From JACJXW01 sp964418125 (GTDB taxonomy: Bacteria; Bacteroidota; Bacteroidia; Chitinophagales; Saprospiraceae): a stretch of 64,000 bases of DNA. Below the pieces are notes generated by a model, which was not told the DNA's origin, did not search any database, and was given only the letters and a program-made list of their open reading frames with translations. The stretch covers positions 62,001-126,000 of the forward strand of contig CAYQKY010000005.1 of the NCBI GenBank assembly GCA_964418125.1, read 5' to 3'. The first letter of the stretch is position 1. Every line of letters starts with the position of its first letter. Shown here piece by piece: positions 27,057-33,897 of the stretch. The translations under genes and the position numbers were made by a program.

Positions 27057-27769
27057 GATTTCCTCTTTTTCAGCTCATACATCGAACGAATATATTTTTT
27101 AGCCAGGGGAATGATCTGTACCCGGCTGCTGGAAACGTCGTCCGTCCAGGTCACCGGCAACTCACATATCTTCAGGTTCAGCCATTCAGCGGTAGTCAGC
27201 AGTTCGGTGGAGAAGAACCAGCCGTCGTTTTGAGCGCCGGCTTCGTAGAGGCGGGGATAAACTTCCCGCCTCAGGAATTTAAAACCGCACATGCCGTCCG
27301 AGAAGCGGACGCCGAGGTAGAGTTTCAGGAGCAGGTTGAAAATCCGGGAAGCTATTTCCCGCTTCAGCGGGCGGTTGATGACCTTTGCCCGGGGATGCAG
27401 GCGGGAGCCGTAGGCAATATCATATCCCTGGTGGGCGATAGCGTCGTAAACCTCCAGAAAGTGAGAAAGGCCAGTGGCCAGGTCCAGGTCCATATAGCCC
27501 ACGATATCTGCCTTCGACTGCCCCCATGAGGTTTTCAGCGCCAGGCCGACTCCTTTTTCGGGAACTTTCACATAGGTGATCTCCGGTATTCCTGCAGAAA
27601 GCCCCCGGGCGATTTCCAGCGTCCGGTCGGTCGATCCGTTGTCGGCGATGACGATCTGCCACTGGCCGTCATCCGGGAAGTGTTCTTTCAGGAAATGGTG
27701 CAGGACTTTAACGTTTTGCTCTAACGTTGCCTCCTCGTTCAATACAGGAATGGTCACATCGAAGGTCAT
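27050..27769 (-). CDS. Family 2 glycosyltransferase, DPM1/dolichol-phosphate-mannose-synthase-like
   Basis: 239 residues with a GT-A fold: VTIPVLNEEATLEQNV, IVIADNGSTDRTLEIA (UDP/GDP-binding Asp), GVGLALKTSWGQSKADI and YMDLDLATGLSHF (the metal-binding DxD position). GSRLHPRAKVINRP and FSDGMCGFKFLRREVY fit polyprenyl-phosphate glycosyltransferases. There are no membrane helices at the C-terminus, unlike longer GtrB-type members. It probably loads a sugar onto a lipid carrier or glycan; the donor is unknown. Confidence 0.87.
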   Translation of the reverse strand: MTFDVTIPVLNEEATLEQNVKVLHHFLKEHFPDDGQWQIVIADNGSTDRTLEIARGLSAGIPEITYVKVPEKGVGLALKTSWGQSKADIVGYMDLDLATGLSHFLEVYDAIAHQGYDIAYGSRLHPRAKVINRPLKREIASRIFNLLLKLYLGVRFSDGMCGFKFLRREVYPRLYEAGAQNDGWFFSTELLTTAEWLNLKICELPVTWTDDVSSSRVQIIPLAKKYIRSMYELKKRKSQ

Positions 27770-28005
27770 AATGGCCGCTTTCTTTAAAAGGCGGACTGCC
27801 TGGAGAAGCTTTATTTAGGCTGTATTTCCGCCCGGTTCTTGTCCGCCCTGCGAATATAGGAGCTTTTTTGAAAATTACCGGCCTGCATGATGCGGTTGGC
27901 GATTTAAACATTTTTTTTCTTACTTTGTAGATGGCAATTCAGCCTTTGTCTATTTTCTGAAACTATTACCTTTACCCTGTCATCTTATCCGAAAGAGGCC
28001 GGAAT

Positions 28006-28653
28006 ATGAGCATGTGGAAAAACATCAAATCTCTTTTTATCATTGAAGAGGAGGCGCCGAAAGAAGAAGCGGCTTCCGGGCAGGAGCCGCCAGTTATTCC
28101 GGAGGGGCAGGAGCAGGCCCCTGCCGGTGGAAAGGTATCTGAAAAATTTACCGAGGTTTTGTTCCGCGCTATGAGTGAGCAGAATATGGAAGGCTTTGAT
28201 TACCTGGAGTATAAAAAGTCCCTGAATTCTCTCCGGGAGATGCCGATGGATGAACAGACCCGTTACCAGTCGGCCTTTGCAATGGCCCAAACCATGGGGA
28301 CTACACCCCAGCACCTGATACAAACGGCTCAGCATTATATCGACGTGCTTCACAAGGAAGAACAGAAATTCCGGCAGGCCCTGGCCAACCAGGAGAAATT
28401 GCAGATCGAAAGCAAAGAGCAGGAGATCCGAAAACTGGAGGAGATGATGCAGAGCAAAGCCGAAAAGATCGCCCAGCTGACCCGTGAGATCGAAGAGCAC
28501 CGGCAAGAAAAAACAGGGCTACAGCAGGAGATGCGTTCGGCAGCAGAGAAGGTTGAGGCTACAAAGCTGGACTTTATGGCTTCTTACAACTCGCTTCTGG
28601 GGCAGATCGAGAAAGATGTAGACAGCATGAAGCAATATTTGAAGGAAGACTGA
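28006..28653 (+). CDS. Coiled-coil cytoplasmic protein, first gene of a two-gene module
   Basis: 215 residues with no signal peptide or membrane segment. After MWKNIKSLFIIEEE comes a Pro/Glu/Gln-rich stretch (20-45), then a compact helical region (about 45-110, SEKFTEVLFRAMSEQNMEG). A long coiled coil (about 118-180, LQIESKEQEIRKLEEMMQSK) follows, and a last helix ends KDVDSMKQYLKED. An AGAGG sequence lies shortly before the ATG. The neighbouring gene starts 28 bases downstream and is also largely coiled coil, so the products probably act together. I do not recognise a named family. Confidence 0.75.
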   Translation: MSMWKNIKSLFIIEEEAPKEEAASGQEPPVIPEGQEQAPAGGKVSEKFTEVLFRAMSEQNMEGFDYLEYKKSLNSLREMPMDEQTRYQSAFAMAQTMGTTPQHLIQTAQHYIDVLHKEEQKFRQALANQEKLQIESKEQEIRKLEEMMQSKAEKIAQLTREIEEHRQEKTGLQQEMRSAAEKVEATKLDFMASYNSLLGQIEKDVDSMKQYLKED

Positions 28654-28681
28654 TCAAGAACTTAAAAACACAATTTCAATA

Positions 28682-29713
28682 ATGGACACATATCAAAAGG
28701 AACTCAAGCCAAAGTCATTCTGGCAGCGCCCGGAAGGGGTGACCGGAATGGTCTTTCTGGCTGCCCTGGTTATCGGCGGTGGTTACCTGATCCTGGCCAA
28801 CCTGCCTTTTATCATTGGGCTGGTCCAGAATACGATAACGCTGGCCGTCCTCCTGGTCGTCCTGGCAGCCATCGTCTATATGGTGCTGGACCCCAAGATG
28901 CGCAACCTGGTCTGGTATGGGTATAAGAGCGTGATGCGCTGGGTTACCGGCCTTTTTGTACAGCTTGACCCCATCGGCATCCTGAAATCCTACGTGGAAG
29001 ACCTCAAGGATAACCTGCGCAAGATGAACAAGCAGATCAGCATGCTCAGGGGCCAGATGCATAAATTGCAGGAGATTATCTACAACAATAAAAAACAGAT
29101 CGAAAGCAACCTCCAGCTGGCCAGTAAGGCCAAGGCCAGTAATAAGCAGGCCATCATGATACTCAAGTCGCGCAAGGCCGGCCGCCTCAAGGAGTCCAAC
29201 ATGCGCCTGGAGGACCTCTACAAGAAAATGGAGGTGCTCTACCGCGTGCTGACCAAAATGTACGAGAACTCCCAGATCCTGATGGAGGATATAAAGGACC
29301 AGGTGGAAGTAAAAGAACAGGAGCGCAAGGCCATCCATGCCAGCCACAGCGCCATGCGTTCGGCCATGAGCATCATGTCCGGGGACCCGGACCGCAGGGC
29401 CATGTTCGATGCGGCTATGGAGGCCATCGCCGATGATGTGGCCAGCAAAGTAGGGGAGATGGAACGTTTCATGGAAATGTCGGCCAACTTTATGGATTCC
29501 ATTGACCTGCAAAATGGCATTTTTGAGGAGGAAGGCATGAAGATGCTTGAAAAGTGGGAAAAAGAGGGCGTCTCCCTCATCCTCGGCGAAGAAAAGCAGA
29601 ACCTGCTGACTAAAGCCAACGATGACGATGAGGTGCTCGACCTGAAGGAGCCCATTAAAGAACCGGTACGGGAGCCCGGCCACAGGAACCAGTATGATTC
29701 TTTCTTTGAATGA
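28682..29713 (+). CDS. Membrane-anchored coiled-coil protein with PspA/ESCRT-III-like layout
   Basis: 343 residues. Two adjacent membrane helices (about 19-42 GMVFLAALVIGGGYLILANL and 46-70 ITLAVLLVVLAAIVYMVL) are followed by a long, highly charged helical region (about 95-305). It contains YVEDLKDNLRKMNKQISML, then an Ala/Lys-rich helix (SKAKASNKQAIMILKSRKAG), and later MFDAAMEAIADDVASKVGEM. This order of helices resembles the alpha1-alpha4 hairpin and closing helix of PspA/Vipp1, although identity is too low to call by eye. The acidic C-terminus ends YDSFFE. A membrane-scaffold or stress role with the upstream gene is inference. Confidence 0.72.
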   Translation: MDTYQKELKPKSFWQRPEGVTGMVFLAALVIGGGYLILANLPFIIGLVQNTITLAVLLVVLAAIVYMVLDPKMRNLVWYGYKSVMRWVTGLFVQLDPIGILKSYVEDLKDNLRKMNKQISMLRGQMHKLQEIIYNNKKQIESNLQLASKAKASNKQAIMILKSRKAGRLKESNMRLEDLYKKMEVLYRVLTKMYENSQILMEDIKDQVEVKEQERKAIHASHSAMRSAMSIMSGDPDRRAMFDAAMEAIADDVASKVGEMERFMEMSANFMDSIDLQNGIFEEEGMKMLEKWEKEGVSLILGEEKQNLLTKANDDDEVLDLKEPIKEPVREPGHRNQYDSFFE

Positions 29714-29734
29714 GGCTGATGATAGAGTAGTTTC

Positions 29735-29783
29735 GGTATTCGGTATTCGGTATTCGGTATTCGGCCGAGGAACATCCAATACC
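29735..29783. repeat. Four tandem GGTATTC heptamers with partial complementary arm
   Basis: GGTATTC is repeated exactly four times at 29735-29762, followed by GG. AATACC at 29778-29783 is complementary to GGTATT and could close a hairpin on any of the four units. It lies 21 bases after the stop of the membrane coiled-coil gene. Confidence 0.85.
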
Positions 29784-29847
29784 AAAAATCACATATCGCA
29801 AATCAAGCGTCAAAGATCTACCGGCTGTCATAGCCATCCCCACCTCT

Positions 29848-29878
29848 CAGGCGGAGCGCCCAAGTGCGGCTCCGCCTG
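29848..29878. terminator. GC-rich hairpin terminator
   Basis: CAGGCGGAGC at 29848-29857 pairs perfectly with GCTCCGCCTG at 29869-29878 (10 bp, 11-nt loop), and TTCATTTT follows. This is a plausible intrinsic terminator for the two-gene coiled-coil module. Confidence 0.6.
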
Positions 29879-29886
29879 TTCATTTT

Positions 29887-29920
29887 AGATTTTCCAGATT
29901 TCCAAAAATCTGGAAAATCT
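29887..29920. repeat. Perfect 15-bp palindrome with 4-nt loop
   Basis: AGATTTTCCAGATTT at 29887-29901 and AAATCTGGAAAATCT at 29906-29920 are exact reverse complements separated by CCAA. It lies 39 bases before the ATG of the next gene, in an AT-rich stretch (TTTATATAATATTCC). It could be a second terminator hairpin, a leader structure or an operator. Confidence 0.75.
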
Positions 29921-29959
29921 TTATATAATATTCCCTTTCCCCCCGGCGTTCATGCCAGT

Positions 29960-30535
29960 ATGAAGCAACGAACGATCCTCATTACCTTAGTAACCCTCCC
30001 GGCATTGCTTTTCGGACAATCCTACAACACCGCCTTTGGTATGCGCCTGGGTACCGACTACGGCGTTACCATCAAACAGCGGGTTGGGAAGACCTCCAGC
30101 CTGGAAGGCATCATACAGGGAAGCTTTCAGCGGGAGGAAGCGCAGGTAACCCTGTTGTACGAGGACCATTTTCCCCTGATCTCCCGCCGGTTCAACGTAT
30201 ACGCCGGCGGAGGCTTGCACAAAGGCTGGGTTACCCGCGAAGGCACTGAAGATGACCCGGTATATAAAGACCCGTTCGGAGTCAGCGCTATTGCCGGCAT
30301 AGAATTTACCCTGGGTAAGCTGAACCTTTCCTATGACTTCAAGCCTGCCGTCAACCTGGTTGGGGGGAAGCATACCATTTACAGCCAGACGGGCGTATCC
30401 CTGCGCTATGTTATTGCGAAGCGCCCCTGGCTCAATGATCCCAAGGCTAAGAGGAAGCGCCAGAAAGAGCGCGAACGCCGCCGCCGGAAAAAGGACGGCG
30501 ACGGTTTCAATTGGAAGTTCTGGGAAAACTGGTGA
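29960..30535 (+). CDS. Small secreted beta-barrel-like protein with basic tail
   Basis: 191 residues from the ATG at 29960, with signal peptide LITLVTLPALLFGQ. The mature part has barrel-like strands: FGMRLGTDYGVTIKQRVGK, LEGIIQGSFQREEAQVTLLY, RFNVYAGGGLHKGW, GVSAIAGIEFTLGKLNLSYD and TGVSLRYVIAKRPW. After this comes a strongly basic tail (about 165-185, KAKRKRQKERERRRRKKDG) ending WKFWENW. The Arg/Lys-rich tail after the last strand is unusual for a barrel. Function unknown. Confidence 0.7.
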   Translation: MKQRTILITLVTLPALLFGQSYNTAFGMRLGTDYGVTIKQRVGKTSSLEGIIQGSFQREEAQVTLLYEDHFPLISRRFNVYAGGGLHKGWVTREGTEDDPVYKDPFGVSAIAGIEFTLGKLNLSYDFKPAVNLVGGKHTIYSQTGVSLRYVIAKRPWLNDPKAKRKRQKERERRRRKKDGDGFNWKFWENW

Positions 30536-30580
30536 GTTGAGAGGCTTGGGGCGCTTTTTGGCACAAAAGCACATTCCGGC

Positions 30581-31369
30581 CTACTGCACAGGTATACTAT
30601 AATCCTCCGACAATATCTTCTCCAATCTCAGCGGCCCACCATCCGCCTCCTTATCCAGCAGCACTACGGCCGAGCCTTTTTCATCCCGAATGAACTTGCC
30701 CCTACCCAGTTCGGAAGTGAAACTCAGGGTCACCGGGTTGAGTTCCAGGCTGGCGGCTTCTTTTCGTTCCAGGGAGGTCATAAGCAGGTTTAATTGATTT
30801 ACCGGAGGCAGAATGCCGTCCATCTGGAAGTATTCGGCCTTGAGCGTATCTTCTTTCAGCCCGACGAAAAGGATGTGTGAGCCCGTTTCCCGGCTAAGGG
30901 TGTAGGTACCCACCAGTTCTTCTTGCTTCACTGGCATTTGCAGGTTGAACTGCCCGTCGGAAAAGATCCCTATTTTACTGTAGTGATAGCTTTCCTCTTC
31001 TTGTCCTTCCTCAGCCCAACCCTGATAGAAAGTTATGGTGGAATCTTCCCTTATGGCATAGAAATAATCACCGGCGCCGGCCCACCAGCCACCAACGGCG
31101 GCCAGGGCTTCGGCCGGGATTTCGTAATCCTCATAAGAAGCCGGGGCGATTGAGTCGCAATTACTGATGCTAGCCAGTTTCACCTTGTTCTGGTTCACGA
31201 TGGCAAATACGGCGCTTTGCGGAAAGGCCTCATCTTCACTGACGGCCTGGCATTGCAGCCGGACTTTATAGCTCTCCTCTTTCTCTTCATCCGCCGGGGC
31301 AGTCTGGCAGGCGGTGAAAAGGATGACTGAGAAAAATGTGGGGAAAATGATTTTGGTTGGAATCGTCAT
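30581..31369 (-). CDS. Hypothetical lipoprotein
   Basis: 262 residues from the ATG at 31367-31369, giving a lipoprotein signal with Cys21 (SVILFTACQ). Codons upstream to 31447 lack signal character. The mature protein is acidic near the N-terminus (ADEEKEE), then all-beta looking: FAIVNQNKVKLASISNCDSI, AAVGGWWAGAGDYFYAIRED, VGTYTLSRETGSHILFVGLK. I recognise no family. It is convergent with the small barrel gene and divergent from the next small secreted protein. Confidence 0.65.
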   Translation of the reverse strand: MTIPTKIIFPTFFSVILFTACQTAPADEEKEESYKVRLQCQAVSEDEAFPQSAVFAIVNQNKVKLASISNCDSIAPASYEDYEIPAEALAAVGGWWAGAGDYFYAIREDSTITFYQGWAEEGQEEESYHYSKIGIFSDGQFNLQMPVKQEELVGTYTLSRETGSHILFVGLKEDTLKAEYFQMDGILPPVNQLNLLMTSLERKEAASLELNPVTLSFTSELGRGKFIRDEKGSAVVLLDKEADGGPLRLEKILSEDYSIPVQ

Positions 31370-31486
31370 GTTGGTTTGTTTTTTAGCAAAATAAGGGGTA
31401 GGAGGGGGAAATGCAATTTTTTCCTGCATAGTGCATCCTTGTTTCACTTGGAGTGTCTTTCAAGGCAGAGTACAAAAACTGAACCA

Positions 31487-31924
31487 ATGAGAAAGACAGC
31501 CTTATTTGTATTGTTATTTTGTTTTACAGCCTTCTTTTCCTTCGCTCAGAATGAAACGGGGAAGGAAACCAGGGAAGAGGCGAAAAAAGAAATGGAGGCG
31601 CTCCGCCTGGAGTTGAAAGCCGTAATGGAGAATGTACAGGCAGAGCTTCAGAATTTGGACATCGGCCTATCCGCCCTGGATCAGTTGCAGGATTTCGATT
31701 GGGAAACTCATCTGGATAACGAGGAAGCAATAGCCTACCTGAATTCGGAAGAATTCAAGGAAGAGATGAAAGGAGTGCAGGAAGAAGTAAATGCAGCTAT
31801 GCAGGAAGCCCGGGAAGAAATGGCCAAGGTGGAAGCGATCAATTGGGAAGAGATCAACCAGGCGATTGAAAAGGCTATGGAAGAGGTGGAAAGGGAACTT
31901 TCCGGGCTAAGGGAGGAGGAGTAG
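31487..31924 (+). CDS. Small secreted helical Glu-rich protein
   Basis: 145 residues from the ATG at 31487, with signal peptide LFCFTAFFSFAQ. The mature part is almost all charged amphipathic helix (REEAKKEMEALRLELKAVME, MKGVQEEVNAAMQEAREEM, AIEKAMEEVERELSGLREEE), so it should form an extended periplasmic helix or coiled coil. No family recognised. It is followed by a perfect terminator hairpin shared with tRNA-His. Confidence 0.65.
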   Translation: MRKTALFVLLFCFTAFFSFAQNETGKETREEAKKEMEALRLELKAVMENVQAELQNLDIGLSALDQLQDFDWETHLDNEEAIAYLNSEEFKEEMKGVQEEVNAAMQEAREEMAKVEAINWEEINQAIEKAMEEVERELSGLREEE

Positions 31925-31949
31925 CCAGAAATTATGCGATCTGAACTAA

Positions 31950-31997
31950 AAAAGCCATCCCGAATCTAGGCGAATGCCACTTGCCGGGATGGCTTTT
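31950..31997. terminator. Bidirectional intrinsic terminator (13-bp perfect stem)
   Basis: AAAAGCCATCCCG at 31950-31962 and CGGGATGGCTTTT at 31985-31997 are exact reverse complements, with T-rich sequence on both outer sides (TTTTCTTTTTTT on plus; the upstream A run acts on minus). It ends both the small secreted protein gene and the convergent tRNA-His gene. Confidence 0.85.
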
Positions 31998-32005
31998 CTT
32001 TTTTT

Positions 32006-32081
32006 GGGTGGCTAACCGGATTTGAACCGGCGACCTCTGGAACCACAATCCAGCGCTCTAACCAGCTGAGCTATAACCACC
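32006..32081 (-). tRNA. tRNA-His (GTG)
   Basis: On the minus strand the sequence starts GGTGGTTATAGCTCAGC and folds as a full cloverleaf. The anticodon stem-loop is CTGGA-TTGTGGT-TCCAG with anticodon GTG, and the T-arm is CCGGTTCAAATCCGG. The histidine-specific G-1:C73 pair is encoded, with C73 at 32006. No CCA is encoded after it, so the 3' end must be added enzymatically. It is a lone tRNA, with a promoter element upstream and the shared terminator downstream. Confidence 0.96.
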
Positions 32082-32129
32082 ATAAGGAGCCGGGAATTCA
32101 ATTCTCCATTCCCTTTTTCTAAAGCGATG

Positions 32130-32137
32130 CAAATATA
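32130..32137 (-). promoter_or_regulatory. -7 promoter element of tRNA-His
   Basis: Minus-strand TATATTTG, matching TAnnTTTG exactly, 49 bases upstream of the tRNA 5' end. This leaves a 5' leader of about 40 nt for RNase P to remove. Confidence 0.5.
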
Positions 32138-32216
32138 GGATAAGTTCCAAAAAGGGGAAATTTTTTTGGGCAAAAAATTGGGAGGCGCCCCTTGTTTTCA
32201 CTGCTGCCATTAGAGG

Positions 32217-33752
32217 TTATTTCTCTGTATCACTTTGTATTCCCCTTGCCCCGAACGGAGAGGCCTGCATCCAGTACGCCAGGTCCAGGTACTCAAAGAA
32301 ACGGGCTTCCCGGGAGGGCAGCATTCGCTGTTTCAGGTTCTCGCCAAGTTTGCTGACAATCTCTTCCTTTTGATGCGTGTCCGGAGCGTTTACCAGCCTC
32401 CGCAGGCTGTCCAGCAACAGGTTCTCTGCCTGGTAGGCAGGCTGAAGGCCCTGGTGCTGCCGGCGGGTGGAGGTAATAAGGTAGGAGAGGAGCTCATAGT
32501 TGCCCAGCTCGTAATGCACGAGCAGCTGCAACAGCCTGGCAAAGCGGTACAATTCCTCCATCAGGCCCTTGCGCTGTTCCTGAAGTATCTGGTTGAGTAC
32601 ACTTAGGCTCTGGTTGTACTCCTTGTTCAGAAAAGCAGTATAGGCCAGTAGGTACTGTATGGAGAGTTTGTTAGGCAGCGCAATGGATGCCGAGTAAGCG
32701 GACAGTTCCTCCATTATGGCGGGCAGTCGGCGGTAAGCCTTCCGGTATTCCTTCCGGCTGGACAGCATGTTGAGTTCCAGCAGCGTGCTCTGCTCGAAGA
32801 TCTTTTTTTTCACTCCCTTCAAGGCTTTGAAAGCGGGGTGGGAGGGAAGGCTCCTGAGTTTCGCCAGGCCTTCTTCTACCTGGGCCCAGTTCTTCAGCTG
32901 GAAGTTGTCGATCAGGTAATTGTTCAGGGCTACGATATAGCGGGAAGGGTATAATTCCTGGAGGAAAGGGTGTTCATCCAGCAGATTGAGCAGGGCCCGG
33001 TTGCAGAACAGGGCCCTTTCGGCTTCACGCGCCATAAAATGGTAGGTGGCCAGGGTGCGGAAGTAATCCATTCGTGCCAGCAGGCTTTCCGCCCTTTGCC
33101 CCTGAGCAAAATCATCGTCGTTGATGATCTCCTGAATAGCGTCTTCTTCACCGCCCGCGGAGAGGCGAACTTTCTGGTATTGCCGTTTTGCCATGCGCAG
33201 GTGATAATAGGCAAAGCGGCCTTCCTGTTCCAGGTTGCTCAGGGTTTCATTCCATTCCTTCCTCCAAACTTCCAGCTTCCGTCCGTGGGGAAGGCGGGAA
33301 ATTTCTTGTTCCAGAAGGTTCTTTTCCAGTTGCAGCAACTCCGGCAGGTGTACAAATAACTGATAACGGTTGATGATCTTTCGGGCGCTTTTCAACTCCC
33401 GGTAAGATTCCGATAGTAGCCCTTTTTCCTTTAAGATGCCGGCTGCCTGTATTTTCCGTTTTACCTGTTCGGCGGGGTGAGCCTGCCGGTGATATTGCCC
33501 AAGGCAGTCGAGCAGCAACTGATACAACTGCCGCTTGAGGACGGGAAAATGATCTTTTTGTCCACTATCGGCGAGGGCCAGTTTCAGGGCCCTTTCATCA
33601 TAGGTTTCCTGTTCATTGACGAGCCGAAACAAACGCAGGTAGTTGTTTTGCGCCCCGATCACGTGCCGGTTCGCATACAGGTTAAAATAACGCTTTTCGG
33701 CAGGGGCCATGGCTTTGATCAACCGGAAAAGGGATTCATTTGGTTTTTTCAT
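32217..33752 (-). CDS. Large helical-repeat (TPR-like) hypothetical protein
   Basis: 511 residues, cytoplasmic, without signal or membrane segment. It starts KKPNESLFRLIKAMAPAEKR and is helical throughout, with repeated helix pairs spaced like degenerate TPRs (LLARMDYFRTLATYHFMARE, RALLNLLDEHPFLQELYPSR, SIQYLLAYTAFLNKEYNQSL). No enzymatic motif is visible. I think it is a lineage-specific Saprospiraceae family whose members start with MKKxNESLFxLIKSLxxxEKRYF, but I cannot give a role. It is divergent from the T9SS propeller gene across 145 bases. Confidence 0.72.
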   Translation of the reverse strand: MKKPNESLFRLIKAMAPAEKRYFNLYANRHVIGAQNNYLRLFRLVNEQETYDERALKLALADSGQKDHFPVLKRQLYQLLLDCLGQYHRQAHPAEQVKRKIQAAGILKEKGLLSESYRELKSARKIINRYQLFVHLPELLQLEKNLLEQEISRLPHGRKLEVWRKEWNETLSNLEQEGRFAYYHLRMAKRQYQKVRLSAGGEEDAIQEIINDDDFAQGQRAESLLARMDYFRTLATYHFMAREAERALFCNRALLNLLDEHPFLQELYPSRYIVALNNYLIDNFQLKNWAQVEEGLAKLRSLPSHPAFKALKGVKKKIFEQSTLLELNMLSSRKEYRKAYRRLPAIMEELSAYSASIALPNKLSIQYLLAYTAFLNKEYNQSLSVLNQILQEQRKGLMEELYRFARLLQLLVHYELGNYELLSYLITSTRRQHQGLQPAYQAENLLLDSLRRLVNAPDTHQKEEIVSKLGENLKQRMLPSREARFFEYLDLAYWMQASPFGARGIQSDTEK

Positions 33753-33897
33753 CCGGACTTTTAATTTATAAATCCAATATACGCTGTTTTAAATAATAAG
33801 AATACCTGTATTTGATTTTTATGACTTTTTATTTATGCCCTAAACTCCATTTGCATACCCCCGCCGGAAGGCCGATTTTCGTGGAAAAAGAAAGAAA

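Noticed and set aside
29735..29762. Tandem GGTATTC units as a CRISPR or phage attachment site
   Set aside because: Units are seven bases with no spacers, no cas genes and no integrase nearby.
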